From Acidimicrobiia bacterium (GTDB lineage Bacteria > Actinomycetota > Acidimicrobiia > Spongiisociales > Spongiisociaceae), in the NCBI GenBank assembly GCA_011523395.1, contig WTGW01000121.1, forward strand, positions 1-32,053: a stretch of 32,053 nucleotides of DNA. Reading direction: 5' to 3'. Below the pieces are notes generated by a model that did not search any database, had not been told where the DNA came from, and saw nothing but the letters and a program-made list of their open reading frames with translations. Below, piece after piece: positions 1 through 6,408 of the stretch (positions within the stretch are counted from its first letter, which is position 1; the number at the start of each line of letters is the position of its first letter). Both the position numbers and the translations under genes were made by a program.

Positions 1-155
1 GTCAGTGGTCAGTGGTCAGTGGTCAGTGGTCAGTGGTCAGTGGTCAGTGAATGGTGTGTCCCAGGGAATGACACGCGCCATCGAAGACACTAAGGACCAC
101 AAGGAACCTGATTAGCTCCGGGTCGCCCACTGGCCACTAAAAGCCACTGGCCACT
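1..155. repeat. Heptamer-array repeat element, copy A (left edge cut by window)
   Basis: Seven perfect tandem copies of GTCAGTG occupy 1-49 and may continue beyond the window edge. They are followed by AATG, about 70 unique bases, the string GGTCGC, and then two blocks of the near-complementary unit at 129-138 (ACTGGCCACT) and 144-155 (CCACTGGCCACT). The left units and right units can pair imperfectly, giving a long hairpin. The same architecture recurs at 10124-10263, including the shared pieces GGTCAGTGAATG and GGTCGC. In both places the right end abuts the stop codon of a minus-strand gene, so in the transcript it lies just behind the gene. Confidence 0.85.
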
Positions 156-164
156 ACTCAGTGA

Positions 165-1100
165 TCAGCTCGTTCCGCGATCGCCGGAAGCGGCGCCTTC
201 CTTGAACATCTCGCCGATCGCCGCTACCGCGCCCAATAGGCCCGACGTGTCGAGCGGCAGGAATATCTTGGTGGCCTGACCGTCGGCGACGCCCTGGAGC
301 GCCTCCAGGTACTTGATAGCGATCAGGTCATCGGTCGGATCGCCGTTGTGGATCGCCAGGAAGACCCTCTCGATGGCCTGGCCCTCACCCTCGGCCACCG
401 TCAGCTTCTGGTACTTGTCCGCGTCGGCCACCCGCTTGATGGCCTCGGCCTCGCCCTCGGCCTGGAGGATCGCGGCCTGCTTGACGCCCTCGGCCTTGAG
501 GATGGCGGATCGCTTGTCGCCCTCGGCTTCGGTCACCACCGCCCGGCGGCCTCGCTCCGCCTTCATCTGGCGGTGCATGGCCTCGGTCACGTCCGGCGGC
601 GGCTCGATCCGCTGGATCTCCACCCGGACCACCCTGGTCCCCCACTTGTCGGTGGCGTCGTCGAGGATCTGCCGGAGCTTGCTGTTGATGACCTCGCGGG
701 AGACCAGAGCCTCGTCCAGCTGGAGGTCGCCGACCACGTTACGCAGGTTGGTCTGGGCCAGCTTGGTGATGGCCAGGATGAAGTTCCCGACCGCGTACTT
801 GAGCTTGACCGGATCGGTCGCCTCGAAGTAGATCACCGCGTCCACCGTGACCACCACGTTGTCCTTGGTGATGACCTCCTGCGGCGGCACGTCCACCACC
901 TGCTCGCGCATGTCCACCTTCAGGATTCTCTGCACGAACGGGATGACGAACCGGAGCCCGGGCGAGACGGTCCTCTGGTACTTGCCGAGGAACTCGATCA
1001 GACCCTGCTCGTACGGCCGCACGATACGGAACCCGCTCGCTGCAATCAGCAAGACCGCCAGGGCAATGATGCCTAGAAGCAATACGCCCGCTACCTCCAT
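165..1100 (-). CDS. SPFH/band-7 (stomatin/QmcA-like) membrane protein
   Basis: This 311-residue protein has one N-terminal membrane segment (about residues 5-24), then the band-7 start [20 protein letters not shown], a PHB domain to about residue 185, and a long Ala/Glu-rich coiled coil with repeated AEG motifs (residues 190-235). That layout matches bacterial stomatins such as QmcA, which form oligomeric cages on membrane microdomains and are thought to control membrane proteases. The start has AGGAAA about seven bases upstream. The upstream neighbour is an NfeD-like gene, the usual partner, and the two probably form an operon (gap 49 bp containing a small hairpin). Length is normal for the family. 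The precise client is unknown. Confidence 0.9.
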   Translation of the reverse strand: MEVAGVLLLGIIALAVLLIAASGFRIVRPYEQGLIEFLGKYQRTVSPGLRFVIPFVQRILKVDMREQVVDVPPQEVITKDNVVVTVDAVIYFEATDPVKLKYAVGNFILAITKLAQTNLRNVVGDLQLDEALVSREVINSKLRQILDDATDKWGTRVVRVEIQRIEPPPDVTEAMHRQMKAERGRRAVVTEAEGDKRSAILKAEGVKQAAILQAEGEAEAIKRVADADKYQKLTVAEGEGQAIERVFLAIHNGDPTDDLIAIKYLEALQGVADGQATKIFLPLDTSGLLGAVAAIGEMFKEGAASGDRGTS

Positions 1101-1123
1101 CGGATTTCCTTTCTCTGTTGGTC

Positions 1124-1152
1124 TAGCGGTCTGTCTGCAAGAGAGACCACTA
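1124..1152. repeat. Small hairpin at the nfeD stop codon
   Basis: TAGCGGTCT (1124-1132) and AGACCACTA (1144-1152) form a 9-bp stem with one G-T pair. The sequence resembles the terminal repeat TAGTGGTCTGTCTG of the element at 27764-27930, so it may be a collapsed remnant of that family. The right arm contains the TAG stop of the NfeD gene (1150-1152). In the transcript it separates nfeD from the SPFH gene and could act as a processing or weak attenuation site, which is inference. Confidence 0.5.
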
Positions 1153-1590
1153 TTCGACTTCTCTGACTACCAGGCGGGTACCTCGCAGGGCCACGACTTC
1201 CACCCTCCTACCCTCGTCAATGGGCTCACCGTCGGCAACGGCCCGCCATTCCTCCGCCTCGACCCTGATCAGCCCGGTGTTGGCGCCGGTGTCGATCGTC
1301 TGCAGCACAAGGGCCTCCATCCCGACGTAGCGACCGGGCCCCACCACCAAGCCCCCGTCCTCATCCTGGGCCCTCATGAAGCGGCGCACGTACACGAAGG
1401 AGAGCCCGGTACCGACGAAGAAGAGCAACCACTGGACGATGTCGCTCAGTCCTGTCCAGGCGGCAATAGCGGCGAGCCCGGCGCCGATCGCGAAGGGGAG
1501 CAGGAAGAACCCGGCCGTGACTATCTCTCCGAGACCCATGAGCAGGGCCAGGCCGGTCCACACCCATCTCCAGACTTCGTTGTCCATCAT
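1150..1590 (-). CDS. NfeD-like membrane protein
   Basis: This protein of about 146 residues has hydrophobic segments at about residues 10-50 (two helices, with a [18 protein letters not shown] stretch) and 52-68, then a soluble C-terminal OB-fold-like part with [21 protein letters not shown] and [17 protein letters not shown]. This is the short-NfeD pattern (PF01957), the standard operon partner of SPFH proteins; the pair is proposed to organise membrane domains and proteolysis. Two adjacent ATG codons (1588-1590 and 1585-1587) can serve as start. GGAG lies a few bases upstream, and the second ATG has the better spacing. Confidence 0.85.
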   Translation of the reverse strand: MMDNEVWRWVWTGLALLMGLGEIVTAGFFLLPFAIGAGLAAIAAWTGLSDIVQWLLFFVGTGLSFVYVRRFMRAQDEDGGLVVGPGRYVGMEALVLQTIDTGANTGLIRVEAEEWRAVADGEPIDEGRRVEVVALRGTRLVVREVE

Positions 1591-1720
1591 CGTCTCCAGT
1601 CTCCACGTAAGGACGGGCGGGCGCCGTCACCACACCAGTCCCCTGAAACCCTTGCTCCGGTGAATCCAGCCGTCAAGTCGCTAACGGATACCCCGCTGAG
1701 GATACTGACGCCCCGCTCCT

Positions 1721-1825
1721 TAGGAGGGTACTGAAAAATGTCCAGGTGGCCCGAACGACTCGATTGAACCCCCAGGTGAAGAAGCCGAGGGCCAACCAAT
1801 CCCCGTCTCTTTCAGCACCCTCCTA
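1721..1825. mobile_element. MITE-like element with 16-bp terminal inverted repeats
   Basis: TAGGAGGGTACTGAAA (1721-1736) faces TTTCAGCACCCTCCTA (1810-1825); the ends match at 15 of 16 positions. The 73-bp interior shows no convincing coding sequence. Ends of the form GGAGGGTRCTGAAA resemble those of some DDE-transposase insertion sequences, so this is probably a non-autonomous derivative moved in trans. It lies between the NfeD gene and a small membrane-protein gene, and no transposase is present in the window. Confidence 0.7.
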
Positions 1826-1837
1826 GACTGGCGCGCC

Positions 1838-2020
1838 ATGTACGGACCCCTGAACGGTGTACGGGCGGCGCTGGTGACGCTGGCGGTGATCGCTGCCCTG
1901 TTCGCCGTGGTTCTCGGCCACTGGGTGGTCACCCTGGTCCTGCTCATCGGCGTGGCCCTTCATGGCCTCGGCTGGCTCTATCTGGCCCAACAAGCCAAGA
2001 TCGAGTCAACCGACCGCTGA
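1838..2020 (+). CDS. Small two-helix membrane protein of unknown function
   Basis: This is a 60-residue open frame with two hydrophobic stretches, ALVTLAVIAALFAVVLG (about 11-27) and VVTLVLLIGVALHGLGWLYL (about 30-49), and a short charged tail. I do not recognise a family. The start ATG follows the right end of the MITE-like element by 12 bp and has no clear Shine-Dalgarno sequence, so expression is uncertain. It converges on menB, with only 3 bp between the stop codons. The alternating hydrophobic/charged composition argues for a real gene, but it could also be a chance frame in GC-rich DNA. Confidence 0.5.
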   Translation: MYGPLNGVRAALVTLAVIAALFAVVLGHWVVTLVLLIGVALHGLGWLYLAQQAKIESTDR

Positions 2021-2023
2021 CCC

Positions 2024-2923
2024 TCAGTAGTAACGGGGGAAGCGCGAGAAGTCCTTCGGACGCTTCTCCACGAAGGCATCCCGCCCCTCCTGGGCCTCTT
2101 CGGTCATGTAGCCGAGGCGGGTGGCCTCGCCGGCGAAGATCTGCTGGCCCACCAGACCATCGTCGATCAGGTTGAAGGCGTATTTGAGCATCCGCTGCGA
2201 CATGGGGCTCTTGGCGTTGATGATCCCCGCCCACTCCAGCGCCGTCTTCTCCAGGTCCGCATGAGGGACCACCTTGTTGACCATGCCCATGCGGAAGGCT
2301 TCCGTGGCCGAGTAGTCGGCGCCGAGGAAGAAGATCTCCCTGGCCCGCTTCTGGCCCACCATCCGGGCCAGGTAGGCCGACCCGAATCCGGCGTCGTACG
2401 AAGCCACATCGGAGTCGGTCTGCTTGAAGACGGCGTGCTCCTCCGAGGCCAGGGTCAGGTCGCACACCACGTGGAGGCTATGACCACCCCCTACCGCCCA
2501 TCCCGGCACCACCGCTATGACCACCTTGGGCATGAACCGGATCAGGCGCTGGACCTCGAGGATGTGGAGCCTGCCGAGACGGGCGGGGTCGATGTCCGCG
2601 GCGCCTTCACCCTCGGCGTACATGTAACCGGCTCTACCGCGAATGCGCTGGTCCCCACCCGACGAGAAAGCCCAACCCCCATCCCTGGGAGACGGTCCGT
2701 TCCCGGTGAGCAGGACGGTCCCCACGTCGCTCCATTGGCGGGCATGATCGAGGGCGATATAGAGCTCGTCCACCGTCCGCGGCCGGAAGGCGTTGCGCAC
2801 TTCGGGTCGATCGAAGGCCACCCGGACCGTTCCCTGATCGACCGCCCGGTGGTAGGTGATGTCGTCGAAGGAGAAACCCTCTACCGGACGCCAGGCATGC
2901 GGATCGAACAGTTCGGAGACCAT
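2024..2923 (-). CDS. menB: 1,4-dihydroxy-2-naphthoyl-CoA synthase
   Basis: This 299-residue crotonase-fold enzyme closes the second ring of menaquinone by converting O-succinylbenzoyl-CoA to 1,4-dihydroxy-2-naphthoyl-CoA. Family marks are RPEVRNAFRPRTVDELY near the N-terminus, the oxyanion/substrate stretch GWAFSSGGDQRIRGRAGY (about 83-100), PGWAVGGGHSLHVVCDLTLA, and the C-terminal RPKDFSRFPRYY. The length and the N-terminus MVSELFDPHAW fit actinobacterial MenB. No Shine-Dalgarno sequence precedes the ATG. Instead the start overlaps the TGA of the upstream selenoprotein gene as TGATG, which suggests translational coupling. No other men genes are in the window. Confidence 0.95.
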   Translation of the reverse strand: MVSELFDPHAWRPVEGFSFDDITYHRAVDQGTVRVAFDRPEVRNAFRPRTVDELYIALDHARQWSDVGTVLLTGNGPSPRDGGWAFSSGGDQRIRGRAGYMYAEGEGAADIDPARLGRLHILEVQRLIRFMPKVVIAVVPGWAVGGGHSLHVVCDLTLASEEHAVFKQTDSDVASYDAGFGSAYLARMVGQKRAREIFFLGADYSATEAFRMGMVNKVVPHADLEKTALEWAGIINAKSPMSQRMLKYAFNLIDDGLVGQQIFAGEATRLGYMTEEAQEGRDAFVEKRPKDFSRFPRYY

Positions 2924-3873
2924 CAGCAGCGGGGGATGTCGCCCGGAGTGCCGGCCCGGCAGGCGATCCCGACCCCGTATGCCGCCACCGCGGCCGTCCG
3001 GTCATCCTGATTCTGGTACTGGGGGGTGTCGTGACGAGGAGTGCGATGATCCTCCGGTCGCAGCGCTGCTGCCTTCCATGGCGCGGGCCACGCGTAGCCC
3101 AACTCCACGATTCCCGGCTGCTCCAAGGTCTCGAACAGCGCCAGGGCGTCGCGCATGATCGACCGCTGCTCCACCGGCCGGTCGGGTGGCCCGCAGGTGT
3201 GGCCCAGCGGGAAGTCGGTGAAAGCCGCCCTAGGGGGGTTGGCCGATGCCGTGATGGAGTGGGCGCTGGTCATGGACAGGGTGGGCACGCCTTTGCTCTC
3301 GATGGCTCTGCTGACCAGCCCAACTGACTGGTGGCACACCGGTCAGACGGGTACCAGCAGCACCGCGTCCACCTCCATGTCGAGGGTACGGTCCACCAGC
3401 ACCGGGATCAGTTCGGAGGCCAGCCGGCGCTGCGAGTAGATGCCGCCCATGAAGGTGAGCGCCAGCGGCGCCAACTCCCCCACAGTGCCCTCGGCAACCA
3501 GGGAACGAAGGGTGTCGATCGGGAAGACCACGTTGGGATCCCGCCGGGCGGCGGTCGGATCGAAGGCGAAGTGAGTCACCCGGACTTCGGCGCTATCCAC
3601 GTCGGTGGGGATCTCCCGGTGGGTCACGTCATCGCGGTGGGTGAAGGCCACCTGCCCGTGCCGGTAGATCCCACCCGAGGCGATCAACCCCAGCCGGGCT
3701 TCCGAGAGCGGTTTGCCGAGCGTGGCCCAGGAAGGCGGATCTTCGTTGAGGGCCCAGCGATAGGGCTGGTAACCCAGCCGGGCATAGGTCTCCCTGGTTA
3801 CGGCGATGTAGTCGATCGGTCGGCGGTCGGGCTCGGTCATGGGCCGATTGTAGGACGTTGCCCGGCCCTCCAT
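2923..3873 (-). CDS. Selenoprotein of the glycine/sarcosine/betaine/D-proline reductase selenoprotein B (GrdB-like) family
   Basis: Two same-frame open segments (3346-3873 and 2926-3342) are joined by a single TGA at 3343-3345. Read through, they give 316 residues with the redox motif U-P-V-C: Sec177 preceded by DAVLLVPV and followed by PVCHQSVGLVSRAIESKGVP. In the GRDB family (PF07355) this context is where selenocysteine sits. The first half carries DYIAVTRETYARLGYQPYRW and DPNVVFPIDTLRSLVAEG; the second has PRAAFTDFPLGHTCG. All are family-like and both halves are well conserved, so this is not a pseudogene. A SECIS-like hairpin follows the UGA at 3314-3332. The chosen ATG has GGAAGG five bases upstream; an alternative ATG lies at 3840. 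Its substrate is unknown: such stand-alone aerobe-type members are distinct from the clostridial reductase complexes. No selA, selB, selC or selD is in the window. Confidence 0.87.
3314..3332 (-). promoter_or_regulatory. Bacterial SECIS-like hairpin
   Basis: Read on the minus strand, ACCAGUC pairs with GGCUGGU (seven pairs including one U-G) around the five-base loop AGUUG. The loop begins 18 bases after the UGA at 3343-3345. A stem of this size, a small loop with G in its first two positions, and a distance of about 16-37 bases from the UGA are the known features of bacterial SECIS elements, which bind SelB. The element lies inside the coding sequence, as expected in bacteria. Confidence 0.75.
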
Positions 3874-3945
3874 CGCAGCCTTCCAGGTCGGCGATCAGCC
3901 GGACGAACATACAGGGGTCGGCGGCTTGAGTAGGGTTCTTACCCT

Positions 3946-4836
3946 GTGTGGAAGGTTCCGGAACCGAGTTCGGTGCACGGTGTCCGTCTGGAGGACGGCA
4001 CCCGGATCACTCTGCGCCGCCACGGAAATGCTTCGGGTCCGCGGCTCGTACTGAGTCACGGTAACGGACTGGCTATTGATCTGTACTTACCATTCTGGTC
4101 GTTACTCGCCGAGGACTTTGACCTCATAATCTACGATTTAAGGAACCATGGATGGAACGAAACGGGGTCTTTGAGAGCCCACACCATACCTACGTTCATC
4201 AAGGATCACGACAATGTTCTGGAGGCCATTGATGAGACCTATGGACGGAAACCGAAGATAGGTGTCTTCCACTCCTTGTCCGGCCTGGTAAGCCTCCTGT
4301 CCCCTACAAGGGGAAGCGGCTTCGCGGCACGGATCCTGTTGGATCCACCCCTGTGCACTCCTGGCAGGAGCTACGAGGAGTTCGACATAGCCGCTACCCG
4401 TACAGCGGCCATCGCACGCCGTCGTACCGACAGGTTCCGCTCCTACGATGAATTTGTGGGGCTTCTCGGCTTCTCACCCGTCTTCCGTCAGGTTGTACCG
4501 GGTGTTCTCGATCTGATGGCAAGGACGACTCTCCGCAAGGATGGTACCGAGGACACATATATTCTTAGATGCCCCCGGGAATTTGAGGCACAGATAATCG
4601 ACTACGCCAGCTCGTACTCGGTGCTAGTGGACTTCAACGATGTCGAGTGCCCAACCAAGGTCTTAGGGGCTGACCCATTGGTACCGTACTCGTACCTGCC
4701 CACACTCGACCTCAGTGACATGCTGAGCGTCGACTACGACTTCCTTCCGGAAGCTACCCATTTTCTTCCGCTTGAAGAGCCGGAGCAGTGCGCGGCGATA
4801 GTGCGCGACTACATCAACTCGATCACTGCTACATGA
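3946..4836 (+). CDS. Alpha/beta hydrolase
   Basis: This 296-residue protein starts at GTG. It shows an alpha/beta-hydrolase core: the oxyanion segment VLSHGNGLAIDLYLPFW (about 34-50), strand/turn FDLIIYDLRNHGWNET, the nucleophile elbow GVFHSLSGL with the probable catalytic Ser in HSLSG (about 107-115), a late acid in KVLGADPL, and the His in EATHFLPLEEP near the C-terminus. The substrate cannot be inferred. Its base composition is lower in GC than its flanks and it uses codons such as TTA, ATA and AGG that are rare elsewhere here; the ACP gene that converges on it shares this. A thioesterase-like role with that ACP is possible but unproven. No good Shine-Dalgarno site is visible. Confidence 0.8.
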   Translation: MWKVPEPSSVHGVRLEDGTRITLRRHGNASGPRLVLSHGNGLAIDLYLPFWSLLAEDFDLIIYDLRNHGWNETGSLRAHTIPTFIKDHDNVLEAIDETYGRKPKIGVFHSLSGLVSLLSPTRGSGFAARILLDPPLCTPGRSYEEFDIAATRTAAIARRRTDRFRSYDEFVGLLGFSPVFRQVVPGVLDLMARTTLRKDGTEDTYILRCPREFEAQIIDYASSYSVLVDFNDVECPTKVLGADPLVPYSYLPTLDLSDMLSVDYDFLPEATHFLPLEEPEQCAAIVRDYINSITAT

Positions 4837-4870
4837 TTCTCGCGACAGCGCGCGAAGCTGAGGGAAGAGG

Positions 4871-4893
4871 GTCGGAGCCTGATCGGCTCCGAC
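4871..4893. terminator. Bidirectional hairpin between convergent genes
   Basis: GTCGGAGCC pairs perfectly with GGCTCCGAC over nine bases around the loop TGATC. It lies in the 70-bp gap between the hydrolase (plus) and the ACP gene (minus). There is no T-tract on either side, so it is either a hairpin-only terminator or a transcript 3' stabiliser serving both genes. Confidence 0.65.
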
Positions 4894-4906
4894 ATCTGCG
4901 GGCTAG

Positions 4907-5152
4907 CTAGCCGGAATTGCTATCGATGAAGGCTGCGACGTCCTTCAACGTGTCCAACGCGTAGCAGTCCTCAACGGCAAACTCCACACCGAACTCTTGA
5001 GTTATCAGCTTCGCCAGGGCAACGGCCTCCAAGGAGGACACACCGGAGTTCATGAGGCTGATGTTCAGATCGTCCGGGATGTCCAGCTTCTGGCCGTCAA
5101 CCTCGATGTTCTCGTTGACCAGACTGGTGAGTCGTTCTGCGGTTGATGCCAT
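4907..5152 (-). CDS. Acyl carrier protein (free-standing)
   Basis: This 81-residue, acidic protein has the ACP four-helix pattern. The segment MNSGVSSLEAVALAKLITQEFGVEF corresponds to the helix-II start, and the phosphopantetheine serine should be the second Ser of SSLEAV, where the classic motif is DSLxxVEL; Asp is replaced by Ser. The C-terminal TLKDVAAFIDSNSG is typical. It probably holds an acyl or aminoacyl group for a biosynthetic enzyme elsewhere. A GGGGG purine run lies about nine bases before the ATG. It does not sit with fatty-acid genes, and its lower GC matches the neighbouring hydrolase, which suggests a specialised and perhaps acquired function rather than the main AcpP. Confidence 0.88.
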   Translation of the reverse strand: MASTAERLTSLVNENIEVDGQKLDIPDDLNISLMNSGVSSLEAVALAKLITQEFGVEFAVEDCYALDTLKDVAAFIDSNSG

Positions 5153-5226
5153 TGATGCATTCCCCCTCTCAGGTTCGCGTAGCGTCCACAGCCCTGGTAG
5201 CAGGGCGCTCGGTGAATCCTAGTCAA

Positions 5227-5670
5227 TCAGCCCGCCGGCTCGGGCATCCAGTCCGGATCCAGGTCGATCAGGAACCCGGCACATCGCTCGGCTTCGGGAA
5301 GTTCACCGAGGCGCTCGGCCATCCGCGCCAGCCCGGAGACGCAGCGCAGGAATCCCCGATTGGGTTCGTCCTCCCACCTGACCGACTGGCTGCCGTTCCA
5401 GCCGTTGCGGCGCAGCGCATCCAGTCCGCGGTGGTAACCGACGCGGAAACAGCCATAGGCGGCGACCGCGTCCACCAGCGTGCCCTCGCTCCGCTCGTAC
5501 CAATGCCCCAGGGCCGCCCACGCATCCATCGAGTCAGGATGGTCGGAAACGATCGCGGCCACTTGGTCGAGGCGTGTGGCGGACACGATCTGCTGAACCA
5601 ACCGAGGATCGGGTGCAGGGAGAACTACGGTGGGCCTCCCGATACTCAGAGGCGCCCACTCATCTGCCAT
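5227..5670 (-). CDS. DUF3151 family protein
   Basis: This 147-residue soluble protein matches the actinobacterial DUF3151 family (PF11349) in the central block DAWAALGHWYERSEGTLVDA and AYGCFRVGYHRGLDALRRNG, followed by VRWEDEPNRGFLRCVSGLARM and a C-terminal helix pair. The function is unknown; the helical layout recalls TPR-like repeats. The start MADEWAPL at 5668-5670 was chosen because the open frame continues upstream only into a dispersed repeat (5691-5794) that is not part of the family. A GAGG lies three bases before the ATG. It is separated from the ACP gene by 74 bp. Confidence 0.85.
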   Translation of the reverse strand: MADEWAPLSIGRPTVVLPAPDPRLVQQIVSATRLDQVAAIVSDHPDSMDAWAALGHWYERSEGTLVDAVAAYGCFRVGYHRGLDALRRNGWNGSQSVRWEDEPNRGFLRCVSGLARMAERLGELPEAERCAGFLIDLDPDWMPEPAG

Positions 5671-5690
5671 CGGCCTCGATGCTACACGTA

Positions 5691-5794
5691 GGCTGGCGGA
5701 GGCGTGCGCGGCGGCACGTTGAGGAAGCGGAACGCAGCGACGGGACGCCGATGACCGCCATAACACCCCTAGTCGTTTCGCAGGCAGACCACTA
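5691..5794. mobile_element. Partial copy of the dispersed TAGTGGTCTG-ended element
   Basis: About 85 bases ending at 5794 match, in the opposite orientation, the element at 27764-27930. Shared blocks include ACGTTGAGGAAGCGGAACG, AGCGACGGGACGCCGATG and the end CAGACCACTA. The upstream part is more diverged and the other terminal repeat is missing, so this copy is truncated. It supplies an upstream open-frame extension to the DUF3151 gene that should not be annotated as protein. Confidence 0.75.
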
Positions 5795-5827
5795 ACATCG
5801 GTGACAGTCGTGGCCCGACGAGTCGAG

Positions 5828-5886
5828 TGGCGGACGCTGGATGGCCTAGTGCGAATCCCGTTTGGGGTCGCTCCAGCAGTCCGCCA
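5828..5886. other. Long intergenic stem-loop, possible structured RNA
   Basis: TGGCGGAC (5828-5835) pairs with GTCCGCCA (5879-5886), and directly inside it GCTGG (5836-5840) pairs with CCAGC (5873-5877) with one bulged base. The 32-base loop contains a smaller hairpin around CCCGTTTGGGG. It is too short for a tRNA (no room for D and anticodon arms). It could be a small RNA, a 3' end structure of the hspR operon, or a palindromic repeat unit. The coding strand is unknown. Confidence 0.5.
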
Positions 5887-5918
5887 TCTCGCATCCTAAC
5901 GTTCAGCATCAACATTAA

Positions 5919-5937
5919 GTAGTGGCATAGCCACTAC
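5919..5937. terminator. Perfect 8-bp palindrome downstream of hspR
   Basis: GTAGTGGC and GCCACTAC surround the three-base loop ATA. It lies 41 bp beyond the hspR stop codon on the transcribed strand and is followed there by a weakly T-rich stretch (TTAATGTTG). It may end the dnaK operon transcript. The core also resembles the AGTGGCC units of the heptamer repeats in this window. Confidence 0.45.
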
Positions 5938-5977
5938 CATGTTCCTTCGCGGTAAGTTGTGTTCTAGTAAGCCGCCG

Positions 5978-6394
5978 CTACCGCGGGAAATCGGGGAAGC
6001 GGAGGATGTCGCGACGCACCAGGATCTCGCCGGCCAGGCTGCGCCTCGTCTCCTGCAGCGCTTCGGTCGCCGCTATAGCGGTCTCCTGAGCGGCCTTCCT
6101 CTGGCGGCGCAGCCTCCGTACCTCGTCCCGGAGGAACTGGTTCTCCTCCTCTAGGGCGATGATGCGCTTCACGCCCTCGATGTTGATGCCCTGGCCGGTC
6201 AGGTCCTGGATCAGGGAGAGGCGCTCGAGGTCGGCATCCGAATAGCGGCGGGTACCACCGGGGGTCCGGAACGGCTCGATCAGCCCCCTTCGCTCGTAGA
6301 TGCGGAGGGTCTGGGGATGCATGCCGGATAGCGAGGCTGCAACCGAGATGACGTAGACCGCCTCCAATTCGGGTGAGATTCTCTTGCCGGCCAT
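5978..6394 (-). CDS. hspR: Heat-shock repressor HspR (MerR family)
   Basis: This 138-residue MerR-type regulator has an N-terminal winged-helix block (YVISVAASLSGMHPQTLRIY, ERRGLIEPFRTPGGTRRYSD), then a helical dimerisation coil (EEENQFLRDEVRRLRRQRKAAQE). HspR is the last gene of actinobacterial dnaK operons and represses that operon, often using DnaK as co-repressor. AAGGAGG lies six bases before the ATG. It follows dnaJ by 14 bp in the same operon. The classic HspR operator (HAIR) is not visible upstream of dnaK; a different palindrome is present there. Confidence 0.95.
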   Translation of the reverse strand: MAGKRISPELEAVYVISVAASLSGMHPQTLRIYERRGLIEPFRTPGGTRRYSDADLERLSLIQDLTGQGINIEGVKRIIALEEENQFLRDEVRRLRRQRKAAQETAIAATEALQETRRSLAGEILVRRDILRFPDFPR

Positions 6395-6408
6395 CCGTGA
6401 CCTCCTTC

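Larger units (their letters stand above)
5671..5977. other. 307-bp gene-free interval rich in repeats and hairpins
   Basis: No supported coding sequence lies between DUF3151 and hspR. The interval holds a partial copy of the dispersed element (5691-5794), a 59-nt stem-loop (5828-5886) and a perfect 8-bp palindrome (5919-5937). Each is listed separately. Since hspR reads away from 5978 towards this gap, the palindrome and stem-loop lie downstream of the heat-shock operon. Confidence 0.7.

Noticed and set aside
1-49. CRISPR-like array
   Set aside because: The units are only 7 bp with no spacers and no cas genes nearby; this is a tandem repeat.
2923-3873. GrdB-like gene read as a pseudogene or two separate genes because of the TGA
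   Set aside because: Both halves stay in one frame with conserved family motifs, the TGA falls exactly at the known Sec position, and a SECIS-like hairpin follows it. No frameshift is present.
5671-5766. N-terminal extension of the DUF3151 protein
   Set aside because: The extension is encoded by a dispersed repeat that also occurs in a non-coding place at 27.8 kb, and the family begins at the internal ATG.
5828-5886. A tRNA gene, because the 7-8 bp stem looks like an acceptor arm and GCGAATCCC looks like a T-arm
   Set aside because: Only about 43 bases lie between the arms, too few for D, anticodon and T arms, and no anticodon stem-loop can be formed.
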